64,000 nt of DNA from Reyranella sp. (GTDB lineage: Bacteria; Pseudomonadota; Alphaproteobacteria; Reyranellales; Reyranellaceae): contig JAIEOV010000016.1 in the NCBI GenBank assembly GCA_019750135.1, positions 248,001 to 312,000 of the forward strand. Direction: 5' to 3'. Positions 7,279 through 15,074 of the stretch are shown here, piece by piece (position 1 is the first letter of the stretch; every line of letters begins with the position of its first letter). The notes beneath the pieces are model-generated. The model had not been told where the DNA came from and made no database searches. It was given only the letters and a program-made list of their open reading frames with translations. The position numbers and the translations under genes were made by a program.

Positions 7279-9201
7279 ATGGCCCCTGACAGCACAAGCC
7301 CGTCGACCGTCACCGACGCCGCCCATTCATCCCATGCCCACGGCAAGGCTAGTGCTGCGCTGATCGTCGGCGCACTGGGGGTGGTGTTCGGCGACATCGG
7401 CACCAGCCCGCTCTATGCGCTGCGTGAGACCTTCCTGCACGACACCAGCCTGGCGCCGACGCCCGACCATGTGCTGGGCGTGCTGTCGACCCTGTTCTGG
7501 GCGGTGACCCTCACGGTCACGATCAAGTACGTCACCCTGATCATGCGCGCCGACAACAAGGGCGAAGGCGGCGTGCTGGCGCTGGCCACCCTCGGCACCC
7601 ATGGGCTGAACGGCAAGGGCCGGCGCATAAGGGTCGGCATCACCCTGCTCGCCGTGATCGGGCTCGCCTTGTTCTATGGCGACGCCATCATCACCCCGGC
7701 GATCTCAGTGATGAGCGCCGTCGAAGGCCTGTCGGCGGTGACTCCGGCGTTCGAGCCCTTTGTCGTGCCGCTGGCGCTGGTGATCCTCGTGGCGCTGTTC
7801 ATGCTGCAGTCGCGCGGCACGGCAGACGTCGGCCGGCTGTTCGGACCGGTCATGCTGATCTGGTTCCTTGTGCTGGGGGTCCTGGGCGCCTGGCAGATCG
7901 CCAAGAATCCGGCGGTGCTGCACGCGATCAATCCGCTATATGCGGCGCGCCTGATCGGCGACCAGGGTCTCGGCATCTTCTGGGCCTTCGGTTCGATCGT
8001 GCTGGCCGTCACCGGCGCCGAGGCCCTCTACGCCGACATGGGCCATTTCGGTCGCAAGCCGATCCGGACCGCCTGGCTGTCGTTGGTGATGCCGGGCCTG
8101 CTGCTGAACTATTTCGGCCAGGGCGCGCTGATCATCGAAGACCCGACCATCATCAAGCAGGTGTTCTTCGAACTGGTGCCGCAGGACTACATCATCTTCC
8201 TGGTGGCGCTCGCGACCTTCGCAACGGTGATCGCCTCGCAAGCCGTGATCACCGGTGTGTTCTCGCTGACCCGGCAGGCCATCCAGCTCGGCTACCTGCC
8301 GCGCATGGCGATCCAGCACACATCGGAGACCACGATCGGCCAGATCTACATCCCGCGGGTCAACTGGATCCTGATGATCGGCGTGCTCGCGCTGGTCGTC
8401 GGCTTCGGTTCCTCGGGCGCACTGGCCGGCGCCTATGGTCTTGCCGTCACCGGCGCGATGCTGGTCGATGCCGCGCTCGCCATGGCGGTGGCGATCCTGG
8501 TCTGGAAGTGGCGCTGGCAGGTCGCCGCCCTGGTGTTCGGCCTGCTGGCCGTGCCCGACCTCGCCTTCTTCATCGCCAACGCGCTGAAAATCCCCGACGG
8601 CGGCTGGCTGCCGCTGGTGGTGGCGTCGATGGTCTACTTCACCATCACCACCTGGCGCATGGGCCGCCGCCTGGTCGCCGCCGAGATGAGCGAAGGCAGC
8701 CTGCCGCTGCGCCAGTTCCTCGAGCGCATGGAGCGCGCGCCCGACCGCGTCGCCGGCACGGCGGTGTTCCTGACGGCCGACGCCAGCCACACGCCGGCGG
8801 CCTTCCTGCACAACCTCAAGCACAACAAGGTGCTGCACGAGCGCATCATCATGCTGCAGGTCGAGACCATGGACGTGCCGCGTGTGCCCGAGTCGCAGCG
8901 AGTCGAGGTCGAGCGGCTGGGCAAGGGCTTCCATACCGTGATCGCCCGCTACGGCTTCACCGAGCAGCCCGACGTGCCCGAGGCGCTGCGCGCCTGCCGG
9001 CCGCACGGCATTGCCTACGACGAGATGGAGACCAGCTTCTTCCTCGGCCGCGAGACCCTGGTGCCCAGCCAGCATTCCAAGCTCGGCAGATGGCGCCGCG
9101 ACTGGTTCATCTCGCTCATGAATTCGGCCTCGGCCACCAAGACCTTCTTCCGCATCCCGCCGAACCGAGCTATCGAACTGGGCAACCAGATCCAGATCTA
9201 G
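7279..9201 (+). CDS. kup: Kup/Trk-H type low-affinity potassium transporter
   Basis: The 640-residue protein has about twelve membrane segments over the first 450 residues and a soluble C-terminal domain, as in Kup. GALGVVFGDIGTSPLYALRE is the family signature, followed by GLALFYGDAIITPAISVMSAVEG and VLAVTGAEALYADMGHFGRKPI. It imports potassium with protons across the inner membrane. ATG at 7279 is chosen because the family-like N-terminus starts shortly after it; a longer frame from 7186 has no support. The gene is divergent from the DUF3592 gene. Confidence 0.95.
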   Translation: MAPDSTSPSTVTDAAHSSHAHGKASAALIVGALGVVFGDIGTSPLYALRETFLHDTSLAPTPDHVLGVLSTLFWAVTLTVTIKYVTLIMRADNKGEGGVLALATLGTHGLNGKGRRIRVGITLLAVIGLALFYGDAIITPAISVMSAVEGLSAVTPAFEPFVVPLALVILVALFMLQSRGTADVGRLFGPVMLIWFLVLGVLGAWQIAKNPAVLHAINPLYAARLIGDQGLGIFWAFGSIVLAVTGAEALYADMGHFGRKPIRTAWLSLVMPGLLLNYFGQGALIIEDPTIIKQVFFELVPQDYIIFLVALATFATVIASQAVITGVFSLTRQAIQLGYLPRMAIQHTSETTIGQIYIPRVNWILMIGVLALVVGFGSSGALAGAYGLAVTGAMLVDAALAMAVAILVWKWRWQVAALVFGLLAVPDLAFFIANALKIPDGGWLPLVVASMVYFTITTWRMGRRLVAAEMSEGSLPLRQFLERMERAPDRVAGTAVFLTADASHTPAAFLHNLKHNKVLHERIIMLQVETMDVPRVPESQRVEVERLGKGFHTVIARYGFTEQPDVPEALRACRPHGIAYDEMETSFFLGRETLVPSQHSKLGRWRRDWFISLMNSASATKTFFRIPPNRAIELGNQIQI

Positions 9202-9228
9202 CCGCAGATCTAGCCTTCGCCCCCTCTG

Positions 9229-9927
9229 ATGCCCCGCACGACGCTCGTTCTGATTCCCGGCCTGATCAACACGCGGCGGGTCTTCCAGCATCAGATCGAG
9301 GCCCTGTCCGATATCGCCGACTGCATCGTTCCCGAGCCGTGGCATCACGACACGATCGGCGCGATGGCCGAAGCGGCGCTGGCGATGGCGCCGCCGACCT
9401 TCGCGCTCGCCGGCTTCTCGATGGGCGGCTACGTCGCCTTCGAGATGCTGCGCCGCGACGCGCAAAGGGTCGAGCGCCTGGCCTTGATGGACACCCAGGC
9501 CGTGCCAGATTCGCCCGAATCGACCAAGCGCCGGCGCGCCCTGCTCGACCAGGCCAAGATCGGGCGCTTCAAGGGCGTGCAGCGGACCTTGCTGCCGCAG
9601 CTCGTGCATGGTCGGCACATCGACGACGCGGCGATCAGCCAGCCGATCTTCGACATGGCGCAGGAGATCGGCGCCGACGGCTTCATGAACGAGCAGCGCG
9701 CCATCATCGACCGCGCTGACAGCCGACGCCTGCTGGTCGATATCGACGTCCCGACCGTGGTGATCGTCGGCCGCCAGGATCAGGTGACGCCGCTGCCGCG
9801 CTCCCAGGAGATGGCGGCCGACATCGCCAACTCGCGGCTGGTCGTGCTGGAGGACTGCGGCCACATGAGCCCGCTGGAGCAACCCGTGGAAGTCAGCGAC
9901 GCCTTGAGGAGATGGTTGAGCCAATGA
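9229..9927 (+). CDS. Alpha/beta-fold hydrolase
   Basis: The 232-residue protein has the alpha/beta hydrolase layout. The nucleophile elbow is GFSMGG with serine near residue 65, the acid is in IVGRQDQVTPLP, and the histidine is in LEDCGHMSPLEQP near the C-terminus. Family members hydrolyse esters, lactones or enol-lactones; the substrate is unknown. It begins 27 bases after kup and overlaps the following GNAT gene by 4 bases (ATGA), so these two are translationally coupled. Confidence 0.88.
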   Translation: MPRTTLVLIPGLINTRRVFQHQIEALSDIADCIVPEPWHHDTIGAMAEAALAMAPPTFALAGFSMGGYVAFEMLRRDAQRVERLALMDTQAVPDSPESTKRRRALLDQAKIGRFKGVQRTLLPQLVHGRHIDDAAISQPIFDMAQEIGADGFMNEQRAIIDRADSRRLLVDIDVPTVVIVGRQDQVTPLPRSQEMAADIANSRLVVLEDCGHMSPLEQPVEVSDALRRWLSQ

Positions 9928-10325
9928 ACACAGTCTATGCCCGCGAGGATTATCTCGGCGCCGACGAGTACATCGACGTCGTCCGCAAGTCGGGCCTCAA
10001 CCGGCCGATCGAGGACCGCGGGCGCGTCGAGCGCATGCTGGCGCATGCCAACCTCATCCTGACGGCGCGCCAGGACGGCCGGCTCGTGGGCTTCGCCCGC
10101 TCGCTGACCGACTTCTGCTTCTGCTGCTATCTCTCCGACCTCGCCGTCGACAAGGCCTGCCAGGGCCAGGGCATCGGCAAGCGCCTGATCGAGGAGACGC
10201 GGGTGCAGGCCGGCGGCGAGCTCACCACGACGCTGCTGCTGTCGGCGCCGACAGCGATGACCTTCTACCAGGGCATCAAGATGCCGAACGCCGACAACTG
10301 CTTCCTCTACAGACGGAAGCGCTGA
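9924..10325 (+). CDS. GNAT-family N-acetyltransferase
   Basis: The 133-residue protein has the GNAT core. Strand 4 and the acetyl-CoA pyrophosphate loop read LSDLAVDKACQGQGIGKRLIEETR (the Q/RxxGxG/A motif is QGQGIG), followed by LLLSAPTAMTFYQGIKM. It transfers an acetyl group from acetyl-CoA to an unknown amine. The ATG at 9924 overlaps the stop of the hydrolase gene; an alternative in-frame start four codons earlier (9912) is less likely. Confidence 0.87.
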   Translation: MNTVYAREDYLGADEYIDVVRKSGLNRPIEDRGRVERMLAHANLILTARQDGRLVGFARSLTDFCFCCYLSDLAVDKACQGQGIGKRLIEETRVQAGGELTTTLLLSAPTAMTFYQGIKMPNADNCFLYRRKR

Positions 10326-10335
10326 GAACCTTCGG

Positions 10336-10773
10336 CTACTTCATCACCTGGCCGCGGATCTCGCCGCCCTTGTTCGCCGCGGTGTGGACGTTGAAGTACC
10401 ACTTGCCGTCGGCGAGGTCCTTGGCCTGTGCATCGGTCAGGGTCGCTTCGCCCTTGATCGGGCTGGTGACGGCGCCGTTCACTGGCACGACCACGCCGGC
10501 ATTCGACTTGGCGTCGGCCGGGCCGTGGAAATGGGCCGCCGTCGCGGGTCCCGTCAGGTCCTTGTAGTTCACAGTGTAGGTGAGCTTCTTGCTGGCCGGA
10601 TCGTAGGTCGCCGTCAGCGTACCGGTGCCCTTGCTGTCATTGGGCGGGACCTGCGCCGAGGCCTTGAGATCCGCCTTGTAGTTGACTGCCTGGGCGAACG
10701 CCGCAGGCGCAAAGGCAACGAGCGAAGCCGCCACCAAGCCGGCAACGGCGGAGCGAATCAGCAGTCTGCGCAT
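10336..10773 (-). CDS. Secreted CHRD-domain protein
   Basis: The 145-residue protein opens with a signal peptide (MRRLLIRSAVAGLVAASLV... AFAQA, cleavage near residue 26). The rest is one CHRD domain: YKADLKASAQVPPNDSKGTGT, LTYTVNYKDLTGPATAAHFHGPA and GKWYFNVHTAANKGGEIRGQV. CHRD domains are named from chordin and are extracytoplasmic; their bacterial role is unknown. The ATG at 10773 follows a strong GGGAGGT ribosome binding site. It is convergent with the GNAT gene. Confidence 0.9.
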   Translation of the reverse strand: MRRLLIRSAVAGLVAASLVAFAPAAFAQAVNYKADLKASAQVPPNDSKGTGTLTATYDPASKKLTYTVNYKDLTGPATAAHFHGPADAKSNAGVVVPVNGAVTSPIKGEATLTDAQAKDLADGKWYFNVHTAANKGGEIRGQVMK

Positions 10774-10860
10774 GGTCAGTACCTCCCTTGTGGACAGCGA
10801 TAGCGCCAACGCATCATGCGCCCAGAGGATGCTTTTGGATGTCATCACAAGGCGTTGACT

Positions 10861-11742
10861 TCACGCAGACTCTATCAGTTCGGCCCCTTCGAGAGCATAG
10901 CGGGCGTAGCGGAAGTCCCGCAGGCCGAGCAGCCGGCCAGGGGTACAGTCGATCAGGATGAAGTAAATCGGCGGACCCGCGGGATCGTTCGGACTATGCA
11001 CGACCATGGCCGGCCGACCGTCGACCAGGCCCGGCACCAGATGCCAGTCGGTCGTCTGGCTGTAGTTGGTGAAATACTTCCCGACCTCGCCACGGCCGTT
11101 GAGGCGCGTGCGGTTCACGACCTCGACCTTCACTTCATCTGCAAGCTGAGCGCGCAGGGCGTCGAAATCGCGGGCGTTGAAGCGCGCGACATAGGCGGAG
11201 AGCCGCTGGCGGTCGGCCTCGGCCAGCATCGGCGGCGGCCGGTCATCGGGTTCGCCGGCAAGCTCGCTGAGCCGCTGGCGACCGCGATGCAGGTTGGCCT
11301 TTACCGCGGGCACGGTGCTCTCGAGCACGTCCGAGATCTCCTCCAGCGAATGGCCCAGCACGTCCATCAGGATGACGCTGCTGCGCTGGGCGACCGGCAA
11401 GCGCATCAGGGTACGCAGGCTGGCGGCGGCGGTCTGGCGGCGCTCGATGTCGCTGTCGGGATCGGCAATCGTCTCGAGCCCTTCCTCGCCGTCCTCCACG
11501 CCCTCGCGGCGGGCACGGCGGCGCAGGAAATCCAACGACGCATTGTGGGCGATGCGGAACAGCCAGCCTTCGGCATTGCCGAGCGGGCCGGTGTGCGGGA
11601 AGGCCTCGATCGCCTTGATCAAGGTCTCCTGCAAGACGTCCTCGCCGTCGATCACCGAGCCCGTCATGCGGGCGCAGTAACGGTGCAGCCGTGGCCGCAG
11701 CTCGGCCAGCAGGCGCTCGAACTCTGCCTTGGGATCGGTCAT
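10861..11742 (-). CDS. ECF-type RNA polymerase sigma factor with C-terminal SnoaL-like domain
   Basis: The 293-residue protein carries sigma region 2 (residues about 15-85: LRPRLHRYCARMTGS, EDVLQETLIKA, NAEGWLFRIAHNASLDFLRRR) and region 4 (LPVAQRSSVILMDVLGHSLEEI, SDVLESTVPAVKANLHRGRQRL). These are followed by a 110-residue SnoaL-like extension that starts at YVARFNARDFDALRAQLADEV. Such extended ECF factors (for example ECF41-type) lack a classical anti-sigma factor and are regulated through the extension. It is divergent from the genes at 11860 and 12172. Its own promoter (11751-11777) ends only eight bases before the ATG, so the mRNA may be leaderless. Confidence 0.9.
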   Translation of the reverse strand: MTDPKAEFERLLAELRPRLHRYCARMTGSVIDGEDVLQETLIKAIEAFPHTGPLGNAEGWLFRIAHNASLDFLRRRARREGVEDGEEGLETIADPDSDIERRQTAAASLRTLMRLPVAQRSSVILMDVLGHSLEEISDVLESTVPAVKANLHRGRQRLSELAGEPDDRPPPMLAEADRQRLSAYVARFNARDFDALRAQLADEVKVEVVNRTRLNGRGEVGKYFTNYSQTTDWHLVPGLVDGRPAMVVHSPNDPAGPPIYFILIDCTPGRLLGLRDFRYARYALEGAELIESA

Positions 11743-11750
11743 GCCAGCAC

Positions 11751-11777
11751 GACGTTTGCGAGGGGCCAAAGGATTCG
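11751..11777 (-). promoter_or_regulatory. Proposed ECF promoter for the sigma factor gene
   Basis: On the minus strand the sequence is CGAATCCTTT, 13 bases, CGTC. The identical arrangement occurs on the plus strand at 11799-11825, so the two -35 blocks make a perfect 10-bp inverted repeat. CGTC is a common ECF -10 element. The pattern suggests the sigma factor controls itself. Not experimentally known. Confidence 0.6.
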
Positions 11778-11798
11778 ACGGATCGCGACTATTTTCGC

Positions 11799-11825
11799 CG
11801 AATCCTTTCGCCTCGGCCAATCGTC
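11799..11825 (+). promoter_or_regulatory. Proposed ECF promoter for the 11860-12801 gene pair
   Basis: CGAATCCTTT (11799-11808), 13 bases, CGTC (11822-11825). It mirrors exactly the proposed promoter of the divergent sigma gene. The start codon at 11860 is 34 bases downstream, leaving room for a leader with GAGGAG as ribosome binding site. Confidence 0.6.
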
Positions 11826-11859
11826 TTCCAGGCGACACCCATCCGAGGAGACAGACCCC

Positions 11860-12156
11860 ATGAAGTGGACCCTGGTACGCTATCGGGCCAAGCCCGACCA
11901 AGCCGACGAGAACCAGCGCCTGAGTGCAGTGGTGTTCGACGAGCTCAAGGAAAAGGCGCCGGCCGGCCTGCGCTACGCCGTGTTCCGGCTGCCCGACGAC
12001 ACCTTCGTCCATATCGCGATGTCGGAGGAGGGCGCGCCGGCGCTCTCGAGCTTCGAGAGCTTCCGCGCCTTCCAGAAGGACGTCCGCGAGCGCTGCGCCG
12101 AACCACCGCAGCCCGCCGAGCCGGCCATCGTCGGCAACTACGGCATGCTGGCCTGA
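11860..12156 (+). CDS. Small conserved protein, dimeric ferredoxin-like (ABM-like) fold suspected
   Basis: The 98-residue protein starts MKWTLVRYRAKPDQADENQR and has an alternating pattern (LVRYRAKPDQ, LRYAVFRLPDDTFVHIAM, FESFRAFQKDVRERC) like small antibiotic-monooxygenase or dimeric alpha-beta barrel proteins. I do not recognise a defined function. GAGGAG precedes the ATG. It is the first gene downstream of the proposed ECF promoter and is 15 bases before the DUF899 gene, so it is likely a member of the sigma factor regulon. Confidence 0.75.
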   Translation: MKWTLVRYRAKPDQADENQRLSAVVFDELKEKAPAGLRYAVFRLPDDTFVHIAMSEEGAPALSSFESFRAFQKDVRERCAEPPQPAEPAIVGNYGMLA

Positions 12157-12171
12157 AAGGAAGGAACGATC

Positions 12172-12801
12172 ATGCAGCACGACATCGTTTCCGGGGCGGA
12201 ATGGCTGGCGGCGCGGCAGGCGCTGCTGGTCGAGGAAAAGCAGCTCGCCGAGCTGCGAGCACGCATCGTGGAGCGGCGGCGGGCGCTCCCGTGGACGGCG
12301 GTCGACAAGCCTTACGCCTTCGACACGCTGGCCGGCCGCCAGTCACTCGGCGAGCTGTTCGAGGGAAGCGGGCGGCTGATCGTCTATCACTTCATGTTCG
12401 CGCCGGAATGGACGGACGGCTGTCCGGGCTGCTCGCAGCTCGGCAGCCATCTCGACCGGCTCGACGAGCAGCTGGCCCGCCACGATGCGACCTTCACCGC
12501 GGTCTCGCGCGCGCCACTCGACAGGATCGAGGACTACCGCCGGCGCCGCGGCTGGCGCTTCCGCTGGGTATCCTCGCAGCCCTCCGACTTCAGCTACGAC
12601 TTCCAGGCCGCCTACCGGCCCGAGCAGGTCGGCCATGAGGTCGTCTACGGCTTCGAGCGCACCAGGATGGACCGCGAGGACGTGCCCGGCACCAGCGTGT
12701 TCGCCCGCAGTGCGGCGGGCGTGGTGTTCCACACCTACTCCGCCTACACCAACGGCGGCGACATGCCGCTCAGCCTGACCTATCTCAGTCTGCTCGGCTG
12801 A
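12172..12801 (+). CDS. DUF899 family protein (thioredoxin-like fold)
   Basis: The 209-residue protein matches DUF899. Marks are an N-terminal helical region ending in RRRALPWTAVDKPYAFDT, then LIVYHFMFAPEWTDGCPGCSQLGSHLDRL with a CPGC motif, FTAVSRAPLDRIEDYRRRRGW, YDFQAA and VFARSAAGVVFHTYSAY. The fold is thioredoxin-like but the reaction is not established. The CPGC cysteines suggest a redox or thiol role. It is the second gene of the proposed ECF-controlled pair; DUF899 genes are often found next to ECF sigma genes. Confidence 0.9.
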   Translation: MQHDIVSGAEWLAARQALLVEEKQLAELRARIVERRRALPWTAVDKPYAFDTLAGRQSLGELFEGSGRLIVYHFMFAPEWTDGCPGCSQLGSHLDRLDEQLARHDATFTAVSRAPLDRIEDYRRRRGWRFRWVSSQPSDFSYDFQAAYRPEQVGHEVVYGFERTRMDREDVPGTSVFARSAAGVVFHTYSAYTNGGDMPLSLTYLSLLG

Positions 12802-13284
12802 TCAGCGGCCCTGCTGGGCCCGCACGGCCCGCTCGTACTGGGTGGCGAAGCCCTGTAGCGTGTTGCTTAGCGGCCCCACCATGCCGTCGGCCTGGGTCGA
12901 AAGCTGGACGGTGATCGACGAGCCCCTGAGCATGGTCTGCAGCAGTTCCGCGGACTTGGCCTGGGTGTAGGAACAGGCGCCGCCGGTACAGATGCTGGTG
13001 TTGACGAACGGCCAGTTGTCGACCTGCATGCTGGCGTTCGAGCCGACGCCGTCGGCCACGATGGTGAGCGTGGTGTAGGCCACCGAATAGGTCACGATCA
13101 GGAACGTGCCCAGAAGGTTGTTGGGACCGCCGTCGATCATTGCCGACACGGTGCAGTCCTTGCCCTTCTCGTAGTTGCAGTTCATCACCCACTGGTTGGG
13201 TGGCTGGTTCTGGCCCATGGGCTGGGCCGCGGCGGAAGCGGCCAGAAGACAGAGGCCCAGACCGACGATGACGGATCGCTTCAT
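12802..13284 (-). CDS. Secreted protein resembling invasion-associated locus B (IalB) proteins
   Basis: The 160-residue protein has a signal peptide (MKRSVIVGLGLCLLAASAAAQ). The mature part has the spacing seen in IalB-like periplasmic proteins: WVMNCNYEKGKDCTVSAM, TFLIVTYSVAYTTLTIVADG, then TSICTGGACSYTQAKSAELLQTMLRGSSITVQ. Four cysteines probably form two disulfides. IalB was named in Bartonella, but homologues are widespread and the role is unclear. It is convergent with the DUF899 gene and the two stops abut. Confidence 0.7.
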   Translation of the reverse strand: MKRSVIVGLGLCLLAASAAAQPMGQNQPPNQWVMNCNYEKGKDCTVSAMIDGGPNNLLGTFLIVTYSVAYTTLTIVADGVGSNASMQVDNWPFVNTSICTGGACSYTQAKSAELLQTMLRGSSITVQLSTQADGMVGPLSNTLQGFATQYERAVRAQQGR

Positions 13285-13456
13285 TTTTTCTCTCTCGTTA
13301 GCCTTCGACCAACGTATCAGGTCGTTGCCTGTTCTCCGAGAGCGATAATGCAATCTGGTCAGCCCATCCAGGCGATACGTTTCACGATCGCGCCAGGCCC
13401 CCGACTTAAAGGCTTGAAGCGCTCAATGATGGATTCGATAGCGGGTGGTGAAGGGC

Positions 13457-13705
13457 TTAGTGAAGCAACAGCGGGAGAACCGTTCCTACCAGCAAGGCGA
13501 TCATTATCATCTTCGCTGTCGGCCGCTTTCGCGGGAGAAACGGACCGACAAACATGAAGAGAATGACCCATCCCCAAGCCACCAGATACCAACGTTGCCA
13601 CACCTCCAGCATACCTACCGTAAGTAGGAGGCCGAGCAGGATGCCGAACACCCAGGCGCGTCGTTCCGGGTTTGAAGCCAGCTGCGTAGTGTCCGGCGGC
13701 ACCAT
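13457..13705 (-). CDS. Small membrane protein, unknown function
   Basis: The 82-residue product has three hydrophobic stretches (WVFGILLGLLLTVGMLEVW, YLVAWGWVILFMFVGPFL and MIMIALLVGTVLPLLLH) separated by a basic loop PRKRPTAK. I recognise no family. The ATG begins one base after the TAG that ends the second reading frame of the VPGF protein, which suggests an operon. Base composition is less GC-rich than the surroundings, as in the whole 13.3-15.1 kb patch. Confidence 0.55.
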   Translation of the reverse strand: MVPPDTTQLASNPERRAWVFGILLGLLLTVGMLEVWQRWYLVAWGWVILFMFVGPFLPRKRPTAKMIMIALLVGTVLPLLLH

Positions 13706-13706
13706 A

Positions 13707-13877
13707 CTACTTGCTCAATCCGCGCAACCAGGGATTACCCTCAATAACTTGTCGCGCGGTGTCTCGGATACCGTAACCCTTTTCGATTGCACGAAATGCA
13801 TCCCCCATCATAGCGAAGGGACCAAGACGGACCGGACCGACGCCCGCGAAGTATCCCGCAAGAATCCGACCCGCCAT
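13707..13877 (-). pseudogene. C-terminal remainder of the VPGF-repeat protein in the next frame
   Basis: One frame away from the end of the upstream gene, the minus strand encodes MAGRILAGYFAGVGPVRLGP and 36 further residues, ending GNPWLRGLSK and TAG at 13707. It reads like the natural continuation of SELDKDPLFRYL in the upstream gene. One missing base near 13878 would explain both ends. Alternatively it is a separate 56-residue protein beginning at the ATG at 13877. Confidence 0.5.
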
Positions 13878-14485
13878 AAGTATCGAAATAGCGGATCCTT
13901 ATCGAGTTCCGACACCACTTCACCAACGGCACGCGTAGCTTGTCCCGGATATTCCACCGCCTTGCCCACTACCTTGCCCGCCAAATTGCCGGCCACCTTC
14001 ATTTCGTCGTCGAAAAGATGAGCCTCTTCTTTTCCGCCCATTCCAGCTGCACGACCGATCGCGCGTATGAAGTTCCAAGCTCCAGGAATAGTCGAGATCG
14101 CCCCATCGGCAGCCGCCCCCAATCTCGGCACCACCCAGTCCGGGTCTCGAATTTTTTCCACGATCGATGCGTCAGGGTAGGCTGAAGTGTCTACGGGATA
14201 GGGATAAGGCGAGTTAACGTTGACGTACCCCTGAGCCGGTGAGCCGCCGATCACAAGGGTAGGCCGGGGCGACCCATCGACGGGAACGCGGAAGCCCGGA
14301 ACATCCGCCGTCGAATTGATACGAAACCCAGGCACATCGCTGTCAGGTCGGACGTCGGGTGGCTGGCCAGACGCCGCACCTTCTGTTCGCACTGCGCCAT
14401 TGGTATTCATGCGAAAGCCAGGGACCTCCGGTTCATCCGGCGGCTGAACGTTGAAACCAGGCACGTAGGGTCTGACGTTGAACAT
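13808..14485 (-). CDS. VPGF-repeat protein, unknown function, probably frameshifted near its 3' end
   Basis: The 225-residue product begins MFNVRPYVPGFNVQPPDEPE. It has four VPGF units in the first 70 residues (VPGFNV, VPGFRM, VPGFRI, VPGFRV) separated by acidic, Pro/Ser/Thr-rich spacers. A tract rich in Tyr, Pro and Asp follows (YVNVNSPYPYPVDTS), then an alanine/glycine-rich region with AAADGAISTIPGAWNFIRAIGRAAG and MKVAGNLAGKVVGKAVEYPG. No signal peptide or membrane helix is obvious. I do not recognise a family. AAGGGGCGG precedes the ATG at 14485. The last 20 or so residues look out of frame; see the adjoining remainder. A small membrane protein gene follows directly. Confidence 0.6.
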   Translation of the reverse strand: MFNVRPYVPGFNVQPPDEPEVPGFRMNTNGAVRTEGAASGQPPDVRPDSDVPGFRINSTADVPGFRVPVDGSPRPTLVIGGSPAQGYVNVNSPYPYPVDTSAYPDASIVEKIRDPDWVVPRLGAAADGAISTIPGAWNFIRAIGRAAGMGGKEEAHLFDDEMKVAGNLAGKVVGKAVEYPGQATRAVGEVVSELDKDPLFRYLWRVGFLRDTSRASVRSVLVPSL

Positions 14486-15074
14486 GGTCCGCCCCTTGAA
14501 GATTCCGCAATGGAGACGCTCTCTTTCAGAAGGCGTTACAGTTCGCCGTAGAAGAAAGCGCTTTCCAATATACGAGGCCCTCATCGCAATGTCAATAACT
14601 TCCGTATCATATAGCACTGTCTTTATTCATGAAAATGACTATAGTGTTACAACATCCTGGCGACGGCCGGGACCTGACGTTGGCCCGACGGCTCCGACGA
14701 CTCCAATGCTTCTCCCGCGTCCGCGCCGAGATCGTTATGGCCGACGCCCCCAAGGCCGCAAATGCTGACGAAACTTGTCGACGCCAAGCGTCGCTCTATC
14801 GTGCGTGTGCACGTTCGCCCAAATGGTCGTTGCGAGGCCCATTCCCACGAAAGGAAGGCCCAGCACGGCGCCAAGGAGAACGGGCCGCTGCATAAGGTAC
14901 CGGAGGATCTTCAATAGCGCCTCTCGCATACTGTGGACCTACGGACGCAACCACGTCTTCATGGACGTGATGACACCCTACTGGCATCCCGGCATATAGA
15001 GCGCATGGAACGTACGAACACAACCTACACGGGCAATCTGCAGGAAGATCCCTCACTGCAATGCCGGCAGCGCC
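14486..15074. other. Gene-poor stretch between the VPGF gene and the hydantoinase gene
   Basis: About 590 bases with lower GC content than its surroundings. Only one small minus-strand frame (14735-14929) looks coding. No RNA gene, terminator or mobile-element end was recognised. The codon pattern of other frames is poor. Confidence 0.5.
14735..14929 (-). CDS. Possible small single-pass membrane protein
   Basis: The 64-residue frame reads MREALLKILRYLMQRPVLLG followed by a hydrophobic run AVLGLPFVGMGLATTIWANV and a basic tail. The shape is a plausible small inner-membrane protein, but the ribosome binding site is weak (AGGTCC) and no family is recognised. It may be a remnant of a longer gene in this degraded patch. 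Confidence 0.3.
   Translation of the reverse strand: MREALLKILRYLMQRPVLLGAVLGLPFVGMGLATTIWANVHTHDRATLGVDKFRQHLRPWGRRP

Noticed and set aside
7936..9924. Minus-strand open frame of 662 codons
   Set aside because: It is antisense to kup and the hydrolase; the product is rich in His, Arg and Gln and has no domain.
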